64,000 bases of DNA, from the NCBI GenBank assembly GCA_022393335.1, contig JAJEKB010021795.1, positions 771,671 to 835,670 of the forward strand, written 5' to 3'. The translations under genes and the position numbers were made by a program. Numbering within the stretch: the stretch's first letter is position 1; each line of letters begins with the position of its first letter. Of this stretch, positions 23,852 to 35,380 are shown in pieces. The notes beneath the pieces are model-generated. The model saw only the letters and a program-made list of their open reading frames with translations. It searched no databases and was not told the origin of the DNA. The DNA is from Macrotrachela quadricornifera (Eukaryota > Rotifera > Eurotatoria > Philodinida > Philodinidae).

Positions 23852-24887
23852 GATGGATGAATATGAGTAACAGCCGTAATAGAATTCTATTTACATATTG
23901 ATATTAAATCGTCGTTTTTTACTTCCATTGCGTATGACAATTATTACGCATTTTTATTTCGATGTTCGTATATTTTTTTTTAGTATGTATGAATTTGATA
24001 GAAAGAAAAAATATTGACATGCTATTAATACAACTTTAGCATACATTACTCATGTAAAAGTGCAAGATGTGAATATTTTGGCAGATTATTCACGCAATAT
24101 TAATGAAAGCGAGTGCTCAAGCTGCGTTAATATCACATTTGATTTTCTTCCTTTTTTTGAAATATAGGAAGAAATTAATAATTTTATATAACGAAAAAGT
24201 GATTCTTGTATCTACCGGATACGGCAAAAGTTTTACCTTAATTTTGTTTTTGAAAAAAGGCTGCGATGCAATATTGTAGAAACTTGATGTTTTAGTTTGC
24301 CAGAAAGGGCAAAATATCTAATGTAAAATATATATAAAATTGATTGGAAATTTATTTGAAAGGCTACAAAAATTTTCGAACAAAAGGCATTGGAAAATTT
24401 CCCCATGCACTACTTTAGTCATATTTTTTGTATCCAGAAATATTTATTTGAGCTTTTTCGTTGCCTACTTTTGATGTTTACGAGCGCCATCTTAGTGGTA
24501 TATCGAGGGACGGACTAGGCCGGACATTGGCCAAAACGAAATTAGTGAATGACATTAATAGGATACAGCTTACGTACACTGATTATCAGACAGTATCAAT
24601 TGTTTGTTTACTACTCGTTTCTATACATATATTTTGGACAATAAAATAAAGAATTCATGATGCTACTTCCGTTCTGTATTTTTGTTCTATTCTTTATGTT
24701 TAGGTATTTTCCCTTTCTTTCATATATAATTTCATGGATTTTTCCATAGTATAAGTATTTTCCTCTTGTTATCACATTATATACATATATTCGCTGTACC
24801 GCTGTAGTATATGCGCAGATATTCAGGATGAAATAAATTCAAGTAGAATATAGGTCTCACATCAATCCTCAAACAAAAAAAAGATTC

Positions 24888-25247
24888 TAAAGAGCTGAAT
24901 CGTGGAACTATTGAATCGTTTTTTAGTTCACAATCTACCAAGAAACAAAAATTTGATGCTTCTATAGTCTTGGATGAGTTAATAGCCACTTAAAGGTGTC
25001 AAGTCAACGCATTACAGTCTACAGTGAAGAGCAACGAGAAGTTATTTCTTCGTCTTCTTCAAGTAATCAACAACAAAATCAGATTCATACATCATCATCA
25101 GAATTTTCTCTATTATTTTCTTTATCATCAAAGGCATTAGTGTCCGATATTTCCAATATCAGCTGTTCAGAGACTGAATTACCATCACAACCAATACGTG
25201 CGTGTTATCCATCAAATAATGAAAATAGTTTTTTTTGTAGCCAGTGA
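24888..25247 (+). pseudogene. Possible N-terminal relic of a transposase
   Basis: A stretch reading ELNRGTIESFFSSQSTKKQK then a stop, followed in another frame by a Ser/Gln-rich 83-codon frame (24996-25247), resembles the low-complexity N-terminus before a TTF/BED-type finger in hAT relatives. No catalytic part follows. Function and family are uncertain. Confidence 0.3.
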
Positions 25248-26000
25248 TGTTCACAATTCAATTCGCTAGAATATTTCGGAACAAACAGATTTAGCCTCTT
25301 GTTATTATTGCAGGCACTTTGCTGCTAGAATAACTCTAAATAAACGAGTAATCAATTTTTATCTAATAAATATATTTATTTCTTTTAAAAACTGAATTCT
25401 TTTTGTTTTCTTCTTACCCAGTGTGATACAATTCATTTTTCTCTGACTCGTATTTGGAACCAAAGTGACGCATTTATAAGTATAGTTTTACTATTCTAGT
25501 CAAGACTAACATTCTCTGAAATTTTCATTAAAATCGGATGAGAAAATAACAAAGTTCATTTCTGAGGGGGGAGGCCCTTAATTAAAGAATATATCGATGC
25601 AATCTATAAATAATAAAAAGTCGATTCAATTCTTTTTTTATGTGCAATTTTGATATGTTTTCTGTAGATATATTCATAAAAGACACTGAAAAATCAAAAC
25701 GTGATCAGACATGTGTTCTCGTACTTTATTTCAATAATAATTAAACTTTATCCTTCAAAGAACAATCAAATTCAACAGCTTTCTATAATGGATCTTTCAA
25801 AGCTAAAAATTCTCTCTTGACATTAAGGATCATTGAAATATTAGGAAGTTAATGATGACAGAAATATTTATATATTCTGTACTATAAGTCCAGTTGACAG
25901 TTATAGAAATACTTTTTTTTATAGATGTAATTACTATTATCATTGAATCATTCTTAGATTCAATTCAATTTAAACACAAGAAAAAAGTTACAGAGATTGT

Positions 26001-26912
26001 ATGATAAAAAATATGAATTCTACAGAAACAAGTAGTCAAATTCTTATATTTCATCACGTCTTAATTATCTGCTTGGGTATAATTGGTCTTTTATTTTCCA
26101 TCGCTTTTCTTCTCATTATATTGATTCATCGAAAATCTCATACGATTACCTATCTATTGGCATCTAATGTCAATTTAGCATCTTGTTTTTATTTTATTAT
26201 AGTTTTATACAATCATATCAACGCTCTCTTTTATCAAACTTTAACATCCACATCATGTGTTATTGTTTCTTATTTAATGGTATCTGCAGCGGCTAGTATT
26301 TCCTATTCAATCATGTTACAATCACTTAGCCGCCTTTTTTTTATCATATTCTATCGATATAAACAGTTACTCTCATATAAAATACACTTTTTTCTCTTAT
26401 CTTCTCTTTGGTTAATCAGTTTAACTGTACCAGCATTACCATGTGCTCTTTTAAAAGGTTTTACATATGAATCGGTTTTATATATATGTGGCGTAAATAC
26501 CAATTCACTATTTGTTATTGTGTATGCAATGATCACTGGCTGTTTAGTACCATTTTCTATTGTTGGTTTTATCTACTTCTATATCATATTTTTTATACGT
26601 AAACAACGCAATACAAGTGTAGCTCCTTCAAATACCAACAAAAATAATGTTAATTTCAGTAATATAACCGATCGTAATCTTCTTGTTTTACGTAATATTA
26701 TGATCAATGTAACAATAATGTCTGTTACAGGACTACCATCATTTGTCATTATGATATTACTCCTTTTAAGAAAAACAAATGTAACTGTTACTATCTATTG
26801 CACACTATTCACACTCCTTGGAGTTGTTCTCATGACAATAGCATCATTTTTTTTAACAAAAAATGTACGACAAACTTTTTTGAATTTATTTTATTGTCGC
26901 AAAATAAATTGA
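26001..26912 (+). CDS. Rhodopsin-like seven-helix receptor
   Basis: Single-exon frame of 303 residues. A short N-terminus carries an NST glycosylation site; seven hydrophobic segments follow at about 17-43, 49-72, 85-115, 125-150, 165-195, 230-258 and 265-288. The helix-3 end reads LQSLSRLFFIIFY in place of DRY, and one Cys pair (TSTSC and YICG) could form the usual loop bridge. TM7 lacks a standard NPxxY, having SFFLTKNVRQTF instead. It would act at the cell surface through G proteins; the ligand is unknown. A second ATG at 26013 could equally be the start. It looks like a divergent member of a rotifer-type receptor expansion, and the fragment at 13177-13383 is a relative. Confidence 0.75.
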   Translation: MIKNMNSTETSSQILIFHHVLIICLGIIGLLFSIAFLLIILIHRKSHTITYLLASNVNLASCFYFIIVLYNHINALFYQTLTSTSCVIVSYLMVSAAASISYSIMLQSLSRLFFIIFYRYKQLLSYKIHFFLLSSLWLISLTVPALPCALLKGFTYESVLYICGVNTNSLFVIVYAMITGCLVPFSIVGFIYFYIIFFIRKQRNTSVAPSNTNKNNVNFSNITDRNLLVLRNIMINVTIMSVTGLPSFVIMILLLLRKTNVTVTIYCTLFTLLGVVLMTIASFFLTKNVRQTFLNLFYCRKIN

Positions 26913-29334
26913 GAATTTTTTATTTTTAAAACTAAAATTCTTATTTTGGGAATAAGTTGTAAAGTATATTTTTATAATGCCTATAATATATCAGAAAAAG
27001 TGATAGAAGATCTGAATCACAGATTTAGAACAAAGACGAGTGACCAATGTAGTGTTTCTATAAACAGTAATCATATTAACAGTGAAATAGAGAAATGATC
27101 ATGTCTATGTTTTCAAAAATCATGCTAGATTTATGCAATCTATAATTTCGAAAAATATTATTAATCTTGTAGAATGTATTCCTTCTGCGGTACATTAATA
27201 GAAAGAAATAATTTTAGAATTTTATAAACAAATCATATATTTGTAATAAAAATATCTAGTAATATTTTATTATCTTTTTATTTATAAGGAATTGTTAAAC
27301 CTTTTCAGATTGTACTAAACGGTCATCATCAGCTTGAATGTTTTTATTTAATATCAAATTCATTCGATATAAATCAATAAACTATTAACAACTGTCATAA
27401 CATCGTAGATAAATTAAACGTAAAAAAATAAATTCCAATTATGATAGTAACATTCAAATAAATAATAATCTTTGATTTCAATTGTTAAGGAAGATTTTTA
27501 AGGAGAAGGATGAAGAAACGAAGAGAAGTGAAGCTACAAATCTTCCATTTTAAACTTACACTCGCTATTTTCTTCGAAAATATATATAATTTCCATAAGA
27601 ATAAAATAATTTGTTACTGCATATATCAATATTGTCTTCCTATTAAATAATTATTTTTGTACATCATTTTAACACATTATATACAACTATACTTTTTGTT
27701 GAAGCTTTATTATTTGTTAATAAAGCACAACGTTGAATAAAGTGATATAATGTACTTTTATTGAATAAAAATAATTATACATCTAGTACATAATGCTTAT
27801 ACAGATGGACAATTTTGGTCAGAAATTATGCAAACTTTTTTCAATGAATTCTTGGCAGTTTTCTGTGTTTTCCAGCAAAAAGTGATCGAAGACCATAGAA
27901 AAAAATCTGGAAAATTTTCGACTGGAATACTGCTTTTATATTCCAGCGATTTTTGATGTTTTTCTGTTGACAATAGTCTGTACGTCTTAACCTGGATGTA
28001 GAAAAATAACATCTATCATTTTACATATAGCCGATGTTCATAATCAGAACAGCTTTGACAGTGATGTTAATTGTTTTCTTTTTTTTTTCTAAAGCCATTT
28101 TTATATTTGGAAGTAGAAGAGTATCTAGCGAATCGACTGATGCCAAAATCAGCTAATTATCTTGAAAAATAATTGATTAATTAGTGTTATGTTTCGGTGA
28201 AATGAATTTGTTTGTATTAGAAGTCATATTCCTAATATGAACAGTTTATGTAAAATAAATAGAAAATAAAAAATTTTTAGTCAATGACTATTTTTGATAT
28301 TGAAATTTTCCAATTTCGATATAGTTCTTACACGAAAAATAGTCTTCATCATTTCATACATTAAAACTCAAAGATTGAGAATTTTATCATTTGATATAGC
28401 TGAACCATATTCATACTAAAATTGAATAGTTTGTTTTTATTAGAAACACCACCTCCAATAATTAATTATTTTTTATATATTTTATGTTTTTACGCTAATA
28501 CTGACAAAGTTTGCTATTAAGAGTAAGATTTGTCAACATAATAAATGATTATCATTTTAATAAAATAGATGAAGGATGCGTAGTCGTCAAACAATAGAAG
28601 TTGGCGTTTCTTACTATTGAAAAAAAAATCATGAAAAACACATCAATTTATATATCAAAGCTGTTTTTAGAAGTTTTCTCGAAAAATTTTCTTAAATTTT
28701 TTGAAAAAATAAGGTATCCTATGTAATTAAAAACGTTTATTCAAATTTTGATTTTTATAGAAAAAAATTGTTAGAAAATATATTTCTTTCTTTTTACGTT
28801 TCTATCTTATTTCCTAGTATTCAATAAATAAATCTTCATCTATTAGAAAAATGAATATGTGTGCTTTTATATAAAAAGAACTTTTTGTCATGAAAAGTAG
28901 ATTATAGTCTTTGTAATTAAAAGTATATACTTTGCCCTAAGATGGCGTCTGAACAATAAATAGCGGTAGACATTTTTTTTCTGCCCTCATTAGTAGTTGA
29001 CGTCAATATTCTATATAGATTTAATGTAACATGTATATATCAAAGGAAAAAAAAATATTTGAACGATAGTTTGTTTAAAATTGGTATTGTATAATCTATT
29101 TTTCATTAAAATTTAGTATTCTATATATTAATAAAAATGAATTTTATTAGTATATGCAACAGTTATTAGGAAAATTATATCTAAATTAGATTCATTTATT
29201 TATAATTATCTTGAATAAATGTATGAGGTTACAAACATTAACATCGTCGTAAAAAGTAAATGATTTTAAAAATACATAATTGTATTCTAGTTAGTAAATT
29301 TATATTTTTTGTAGATAATATTCATATTTAAAAA
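26913..29334. other. Intergenic AT-rich stretch
   Basis: No supported gene. The minus frame at 27797-28012 shows no recognisable domain. TTTTTTATATATTTTATG-like low complexity dominates. Confidence 0.5.
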
Positions 29335-30324
29335 ATGTCAACATTATCTGATTTATATCTAACATCTGTTTCTCAACAAGTGACCATTTATTTGGGTATT
29401 CCTATTCTTATTGCAGGTATAATTGGTGGTTTAATCAATATAACTGTTTTTCTTAGTCTTCAAACATTTCGACAAAGTTCATGTGCATTTTATTTAACTA
29501 TTATGTCTATTGTTAATATTGGTCAATTACTCACAGGTTTACTTTCACGTATTATGATTAGTGGATTCGATATAGATTGGACAACATCTTCATTATTTTA
29601 TTGTAAATTTCGTGCATATTGTTATGAAGTATGTATTTCAATGTCATTTACATGTATGTGTTTAGCAACCATTGATCAATTTTTGGCTACTTGCGCTAGT
29701 CCTTATTGGCAACAGTGGAGTAATATTAAAAAAGCTCATCGTTTAATTATAGGATTTGTTATTTTTTGGATATTACATGGAATTCCATATTGGATTTATT
29801 ATAATCATATGGAATCGTCTACTACAGGAAAACTTGTGTGTTTTAGTACAAATAAAATCTTTCAGATATATCATTTTGGTTTTTTTACAATTACACTTGT
29901 TGGTTTTCTACCTATTTTTATAACTGCTATATTTGGATTATTAGCATATCGGAATGTTCAAAATTTAGCTTATCGAACAGTACCTCTTGTTCGACGGGAA
30001 TTAGACAAACAATTAACAGTTATAGTTCTTATTCAAATTGTTTATAATGTATTAGCTATGGTTCCATATCTTGTTGTAAACATCATTATTTTGGATACAA
30101 TTATTACACAAAATTCAGCTATTACTGGAAAATTAGCTTTTGCTAATATTTTAACTATTTGTTTACATTATTTGAACTTTGCAGTAAGTAGCAAAAATAA
30201 AATATTTTCTTTTTATTCATTTTTTTAATTATAGAGTCCATTTTACATGTACATCTGGGCTTCTGAAAGATTTCGCAATCAGTTTGTTTATGTATTCTAC
30301 AGAATATATATGAATCAACGGTGA
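29335..30324 (+). CDS. Rhodopsin-like seven-helix receptor, two exons
   Basis: Exon 1 is 29335-30183 and exon 2 is 30235-30324, joined across a 51-bp intron (GTAAGT..ATTATAG). The product is 312 residues. Without splicing the frame ends in the intron and loses half of TM7; splicing restores LNFASPFYMYIWASERFRNQ, the TM7 and helix-8 region. TM1 is near residues 17-40 and TM3 ends CLATIDQFLAT, a DRY variant. Extracellular Cys in FYCKF and LVCFS can bridge. This is the form common among rotifer orphan receptors related to peptide (FMRFamide-like) receptors. It is probably a surface receptor with a peptide ligand, but the ligand cannot be read from sequence. The stop is TGA. A mobile element begins 143 bp downstream. 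Confidence 0.85.
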
Positions 30325-30527
30325 CAAAAAACAGCAATTATTAATCAAACACTTTCCTAATGGTTATTGAAAAAATGATCCTACTTAAATTATAATATAT
30401 TTCTGATTTTAAATAAATAATATATTATTAATAAATCTTTGCTTAATTAAATTTTCTAATAATCCTCATGCACCACCAATCGACGATCTTGCCATATTCT
30501 TTCCAGGTTCTTGTTTTTCTTTACTTC

Positions 30528-30860
30528 CAGACAAGATTCTTGTATTCAGGCAAGATTCTTTTCAACAGGAAAGTAAAAAGAATCTTGTCTGAAGCTTAAG
30601 ATGACAAGAATCTCGGCTGATAAATCAGAAATAAAAGAATCAGGCAAGAATTATAAGATATTCAAGATATATTTAACGTTCAGAGAAGAATCTTTTTTTT
30701 TTCTTTTAAAAAGAATCTTGTCTGAAGTTCAAGACCAAAAGAATCTTGTATGAAAATTATGAGAAAACAGAAACTGGAAAAAAATATAAGATATTTTAAA
30801 TTTCTTACTATTCAGACAAGATTCTTATAATAGGAAAGAAAAAAGAATCTTGTCAGCTTT
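30528..30860. repeat. Left subterminal motif array
   Basis: About ten copies of AGACAAGATTCTT or AGGCAAGATTCTT and complements (AAGAATCTTGTCTGA) are spaced irregularly by 20-50 bp. Confidence 0.85.
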
Positions 30861-30913
30861 TCAAGATCGACGACACGTGATGTCATCTTTGTATGATCAA
30901 ATATATAAAGGCA

Positions 30914-32259
30914 ATGTCTGAACGTTATTTATTCATTAATGATTCGACAAGAAGTGCAATTCACTTTGGACATATACTTTTCCTAAAGCGTTCATTTAAT
31001 TTAAACGACATCGAACAACTAATTATTTCAATTGTATGTATAGAAAAAGTTTTCATTCGATATCAAGAAAACAATGGAATATGTGATATCTTTTTCTCTA
31101 TTGTTTTCTGAAAAACTACACTTATTGAACATATTTCGATATTTTATTAATCCATACCTTTCTATATTATATTTTTAGATTTTTCAATATCCACAAAAGT
31201 ATTTTTTTATGGATGAAAGAAATCTTGATTCACTCAAGAAATTATTGTTTGATAATGCTCTTGGTAATATAGGTAATATCTGTAAGCACTTTATGTCTTT
31301 TTCATTCAAATACTATTTTTTTAGAGTCGCCACCACATACAAATAAACAACGTCGATGGCGTCATAAGAAAAAAGATCAACATCATCATACTCCATTATC
31401 TCACCATCATTTACCAGTCGAACATTTTGTAAATAACTTAATTTAATCGAGCTAGCTCAAAATATAAATTTTTGTACTTTTCTTTTTTTAGAGTGAATCA
31501 CGTCCATACTCATCTGATATTATGGAAAACTTTGAAAATGATGTCACTATGGATAATCGAATTTTTGATGATAATATGGTTCTTCATGATTCACCTATGA
31601 ATGATACACATGCTGATGATACTCGTGCTGGTGATACATTTAATAATGATACATATGCTCATGATTATATATTTAATGATAAAGATTATAATTATGGTTA
31701 TGATTTTATTCCGAATTTGGCTCATGTGAGCAATTATCTCATATAGTACACATAGTAACGACTAATATGAATTTAAATAATATTAAGTATTTTTCTTATT
31801 CTATTAGCAAGCAAAAGTATTGCAAACTCGACAACAAAATGATGACGAGCATGTTTCAATCGTAAGTGATTAAATCAGAACTCAGAACACCCTTAATGCA
31901 TTGATTTTGTATTATAGAGAGGATATTAAATTGTACAAAGTGCAGAACATTTATTAATAGATCTTTTTTGCTTGCAGGAATTAAATGGGATTAATGTGTC
32001 TCATGTTCAACGTGATGCATCATTAAATCTAACTGCTAGAGCTTTAGTACGCGCTGGATATTGTGAAATGGCATCATTTAAGGACTTACGTCCAGGTGAA
32101 TGCGACATATTGTTGAGTAAGATACATTTAGAAAGTTAATCTTTTCTAATGTGAATTTTCTTTTCTTTAGGTTATTTGTCATATATTCATGGACTTCATC
32201 CGACAACTACTTTGACAAACAGTCAAGTAATAAAAAATTCATTACAACAAATGGAATAA
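30914..32259 (+). CDS. Unrecognised seven-exon gene inside the TIR element
   Basis: Exons 30914-31033, 31179-31272, 31325-31428, 31492-31725, 31808-31861, 31978-32116 and 32171-32259 join in phase into 277 codons; every junction has GT..AG with a pyrimidine tract. The protein has no signal peptide or membrane helix. It has a basic His-rich stretch (RRWRHKKKDQHHH), then an Asp/Asn-rich centre of loose THADDT-like repeats, then a compact segment with LTARALVRAGYCEMASFKDL. No domain was recognised. After the TAA at 32257 the same frame stays open for 30 more codons to TGA at 32350, suggesting a recent premature stop. The first exon is less certain: a TATATAAAGG sequence lies 4 bp before its ATG, and the next ATG is at 31209. 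It sits wholly between the inverted ends of the element, so it may be a novel mobility protein or a captured host gene. Confidence 0.65.
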
Positions 32260-32549
32260 GACATCAAAAAACAAACGTCGAATCAATCATCAAAAAGAAA
32301 TACGACAGCCGTTCAGCGTATCCATGGTGCACATGATGACGATGAGGTTTGAAAAAATAAGATTTTTTTTGATAATGAAAAATTTATGTTTTTTTTGTGT
32401 TAAAAATTGAAACTGCTTTAATAACATATGAAATTAAAAGTATTTTTTTGTTTTTTTTACATTTTTTTTTTGTACATGATGTGCAAAATCATAATAAAAT
32501 TATATGAAAAAGAGAGTAATAATAACCTACAAAAAGGTTCTTTAATATA

Positions 32550-32830
32550 ATCAGAATCAGGCAAGCAATAAAAAAAATAAGAAACGGACAAGAATCTAAG
32601 AAAAAAAAAGAATCAGGCAAGAACATCAAGAATAATAAGAATCAGACAAGAATTCAAGAAAAGCAAGAATCAGGCAAGAAAGCAAGAATACAAGAATCTT
32701 GTCTGGAGGAGGACTTCTTGCCTTGCCAGACAAGATTCGGTCTACACGAACCTTGTCAGAAAGGTAAGATCAGTTTTTTCAGGCAAGAGTCTTGTATAGA
32801 AGGAATGGAAAAAGAATCTTGTCTGAAAAT
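32550..32830. repeat. Right subterminal motif array
   Basis: About ten copies of AATCAGGCAAGAA, AATCAGACAAGAA and AAGAATCTTGTCTG mirror the left array. Confidence 0.85.
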
Positions 32831-33185
32831 CAAGAAAAACAAGAGCCTGGAAAGAATAGGGCAAGATCGTCGATTGGTGTACATATCCTTTCATAAGAAA
32901 ATATCGATATACCAACAAAAATATTAGTTAGTCTTAGTGAAGAACTATCATATATATAATTACCAGTGGAAACCCGTGCATACTGCACGGCCGCTTTGAT
33001 TATTTGAAGAAAATCTTTTCTGATGGCGAGAGAATTCTTAAAGACACTTCTAGAATTCTACCTCTGTTTTGAAACAAAGGTTATTGCATGATATTCAATT
33101 TATTTAAAGGTAAAAAATATAGCAAAACTTCTTTGAAAAAAATCATATGCTCCTTTCAACCCATCTCTACAATCACTTCTGTTCC

Positions 33186-33410
33186 TTTAACCTGGTAACA
33201 CACACAGAGACACTCAACATTATTATATAGAAGAAGATAGCCGAGCTCATTTTTTGCTCTAGAGCTCGAGCTGAAACCATGTTTTTTTGACCTCTCGAAC
33301 AAATCTAAAGCCATGTTTTTTTGACCTCTCGGACAAATCTAAAGCCATGTTTTTTTGACCCGGTAACAGACACACACACACTGAACATTATAATATAGAT
33401 GATAGTCGAT
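33186..33410. repeat. Nested tandem repeat
   Basis: Three 34-bp units (CCATGTTTTTTTGACCTCTC core) at about 33276-33362 are bracketed by two diverged copies of a segment with GGTAACA.ACACA and AACATTATTATATAGA. Just upstream, 32967-32991 contains the palindromic CCGTGCATACTGCACGG. No coding potential. Confidence 0.7.
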
Positions 33411-33973
33411 TATTTAGTCAATAAAAAAAGTTAAAGAGTTTTGTGCATTCAAATGAGTGTATAGCTTATTATTTGTTAATATAACCTTGATTATATATAT
33501 GTTAATATTTTTCTATTATAATCATGGATAAGAATTTAATGTGAGATTATTAAAAAAATAAGATTATGTGTTTTCTGTAGAAAATTTTCTTTTTAATTTT
33601 GAGATGAATATTAGAAAGTTATACAAGATTCAAGACGATCTAAGCTCTATTGAAATGAAGTTTATGATACACGTAATTGTAAGTGACAAGATATACTCGC
33701 ATATCATCATCTCTCATATGCGTTCAAAAGTAAAAATTTATCGAACTTTTGCAATAAATTCAGTGAATTTCCAATATTATTGTTCATGATATTTTTAAGA
33801 GAACGTAATAGGTAGATGTTCAATTGCCTTATAAAATTAAGTTTAATTTTATATTTATACTTGACAACTTTCAATAGTCGAAACATCATAAAATAAATAA
33901 AATATTTAATTATATTAATAAAATCAAAAATATTTTGCTATAATTATTTTATATTATTTAAAAAAAACCAAAT

Positions 33974-35380
33974 CTAATCAATAAATATATTATCTTTCCA
34001 ATAACCTTTTAATATTCGTCCATCGGCAAAAATTTGTTTTCCCCATCCATGAAAGTTATTATTTTTATGAGTACCATCATAATGATCTCCATTGAATCAT
34101 GAATATATTCCATGACCATTTCTCATATTATCAGTCCAATTTCCTACATATTTTTCTCCATTAAGAAAATAAAAAGTTCCATGACCATGCATTTTACTAT
34201 CTTTATAATTTCCTTCATATCGATTACCATTTATCCACATAAATATACCTTGTCCACTCATTTTATCATCATTCCATTCCCCTATATATCTGTCTTTATT
34301 AATAAAATAATAAGTACCTTGACCATGCTTTTTTCCATCTTTTTTTAATTCCTTCATATCGATCACCATTAGGATAGCATATGAGCGTTTTTATATCAGT
34401 TTTTCTTGAATTTTCTTGCTCTATACAAAATAGATCGTATCATTAAATTTCGATTACTAATCAACCAGTTTTGCATATGCCATCTCTTAAAAGATATAAT
34501 CATAATATCATAAATGATTTTAAATAATAGAAAAATCCTCAATGCGATACAAATAGGATATTGAATGTAGAAAAATTGAGCTCGAAGTATATTTATTTAT
34601 TAGTTAAAACCGAACTTTTATCATGTAAAGAATAATTCAACACTTACCAACGATATGTTTAGTTGTTAATTTTTCATTTGCAGATGTTTTTGTCATTGAT
34701 AAATCTTGATCATTTTCATCATTTGCTTCTTTTAAATGTACAACATGTAGACCACCAATATGATCTAATGCATTTCCTACTACACGTAATTGTGTACCTG
34801 GACCTAATAAAACTTCATCTTCATTAGGATAATTTGTAAAACCTGAAACATCTTTTCCATTTCTAGCTTCAATTAAGAAAAGAGTGGAATTTTGATCAAG
34901 AAAATTTTTAATAAAACTAACTGATGATGAACAAGAATTAATACACCACCAAGTTACAATTTGATTATCTTTTAATTGTTTACTTATATCATGACGTATA
35001 CCACGCCAAACGACTTTTTTCATACTAGGTAATTTATCAAGTGCTACATCGAATAATTTAAGAAAACTAAACCAAGGTTTAACTGAAGAACGATCTTCCG
35101 AACGTAATGTACTATTCAATACCTTGTATACACTATTTTTACCTCGTTCCATTGTATAAAGATATATAGCGGCTGATTCATCACATGTAAGACCATGTTC
35201 GGATGGATAAGTACAATTTTCTTTAGCTATTTTTATATAATGATCCAATTGATTAATTATTGGTAAAATGGGTTGTAAAGCTTGTTCGAGTGAAACAAGT
35301 GGTTGATTTCGATAACCATAGATAGGTGAAAGTTGTTTGTTCTCGAAATTAGTATCAGCAAATCGACAGATGTTTTTCAT
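33974..35380 (-). pseudogene. ADP-ribosyltransferase (R-S-ExE) fused to MORN repeats, with two breaks
   Basis: Exon 1 (34648-35380) encodes an arginine-type ART domain of about 244 residues: R126 in VVWRGIR, SSS at 151-153, and the catalytic ExE as E187-D-E189 in YPNEDEV. A 227-bp intron (GTAAGT..TATAG) leads in phase to exon 2 (33974-34420), which encodes about six MORN repeats (for example INGNRYEGNYKDSKMHGHG). ARTs of this class use NAD to modify arginine or other side chains; MORN repeats often bind lipid or protein. There is no signal peptide, so an intracellular enzyme is expected. Exon 2 is damaged twice: an extra base in an A7 run near 34340-34350 shifts the frame in the first MORN repeat, and a TGA at 34097-34099 lies in the fifth. 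The ART part is intact and could be made alone. A sequencing error in the A run is possible. Confidence 0.8.

Larger units (their letters stand above)
30468..32884 (+). mobile_element. Gene-carrying element with terminal inverted repeats
   Basis: The ends are inverted repeats of about 50 bp: left ATGCACCACCAATCGACG, then ATCTTGCC and TTCTTTCCAGG.TCTTGTTT; right the same in complement with few differences (it begins ATGTACACCAATCGACG). Candidate target duplications are ATCCTC at 30462-30467 and ATCCTT at 32885-32890, differing in one base. Inside each end is a dense array of AAGAATCTTGTCTGA-type motifs in both orientations. Between the arrays lies a seven-exon gene. The architecture is that of a cut-and-paste DNA element with subterminal transposase-binding repeats, but no known transposase motif is visible. 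Confidence 0.85.

Noticed and set aside
32967..32991. tRNA or structured RNA at the CCGTGCATACTGCACGG palindrome
   Set aside because: It has no tRNA boxes and no further stem structure; the palindrome alone is not evidence of an RNA gene.
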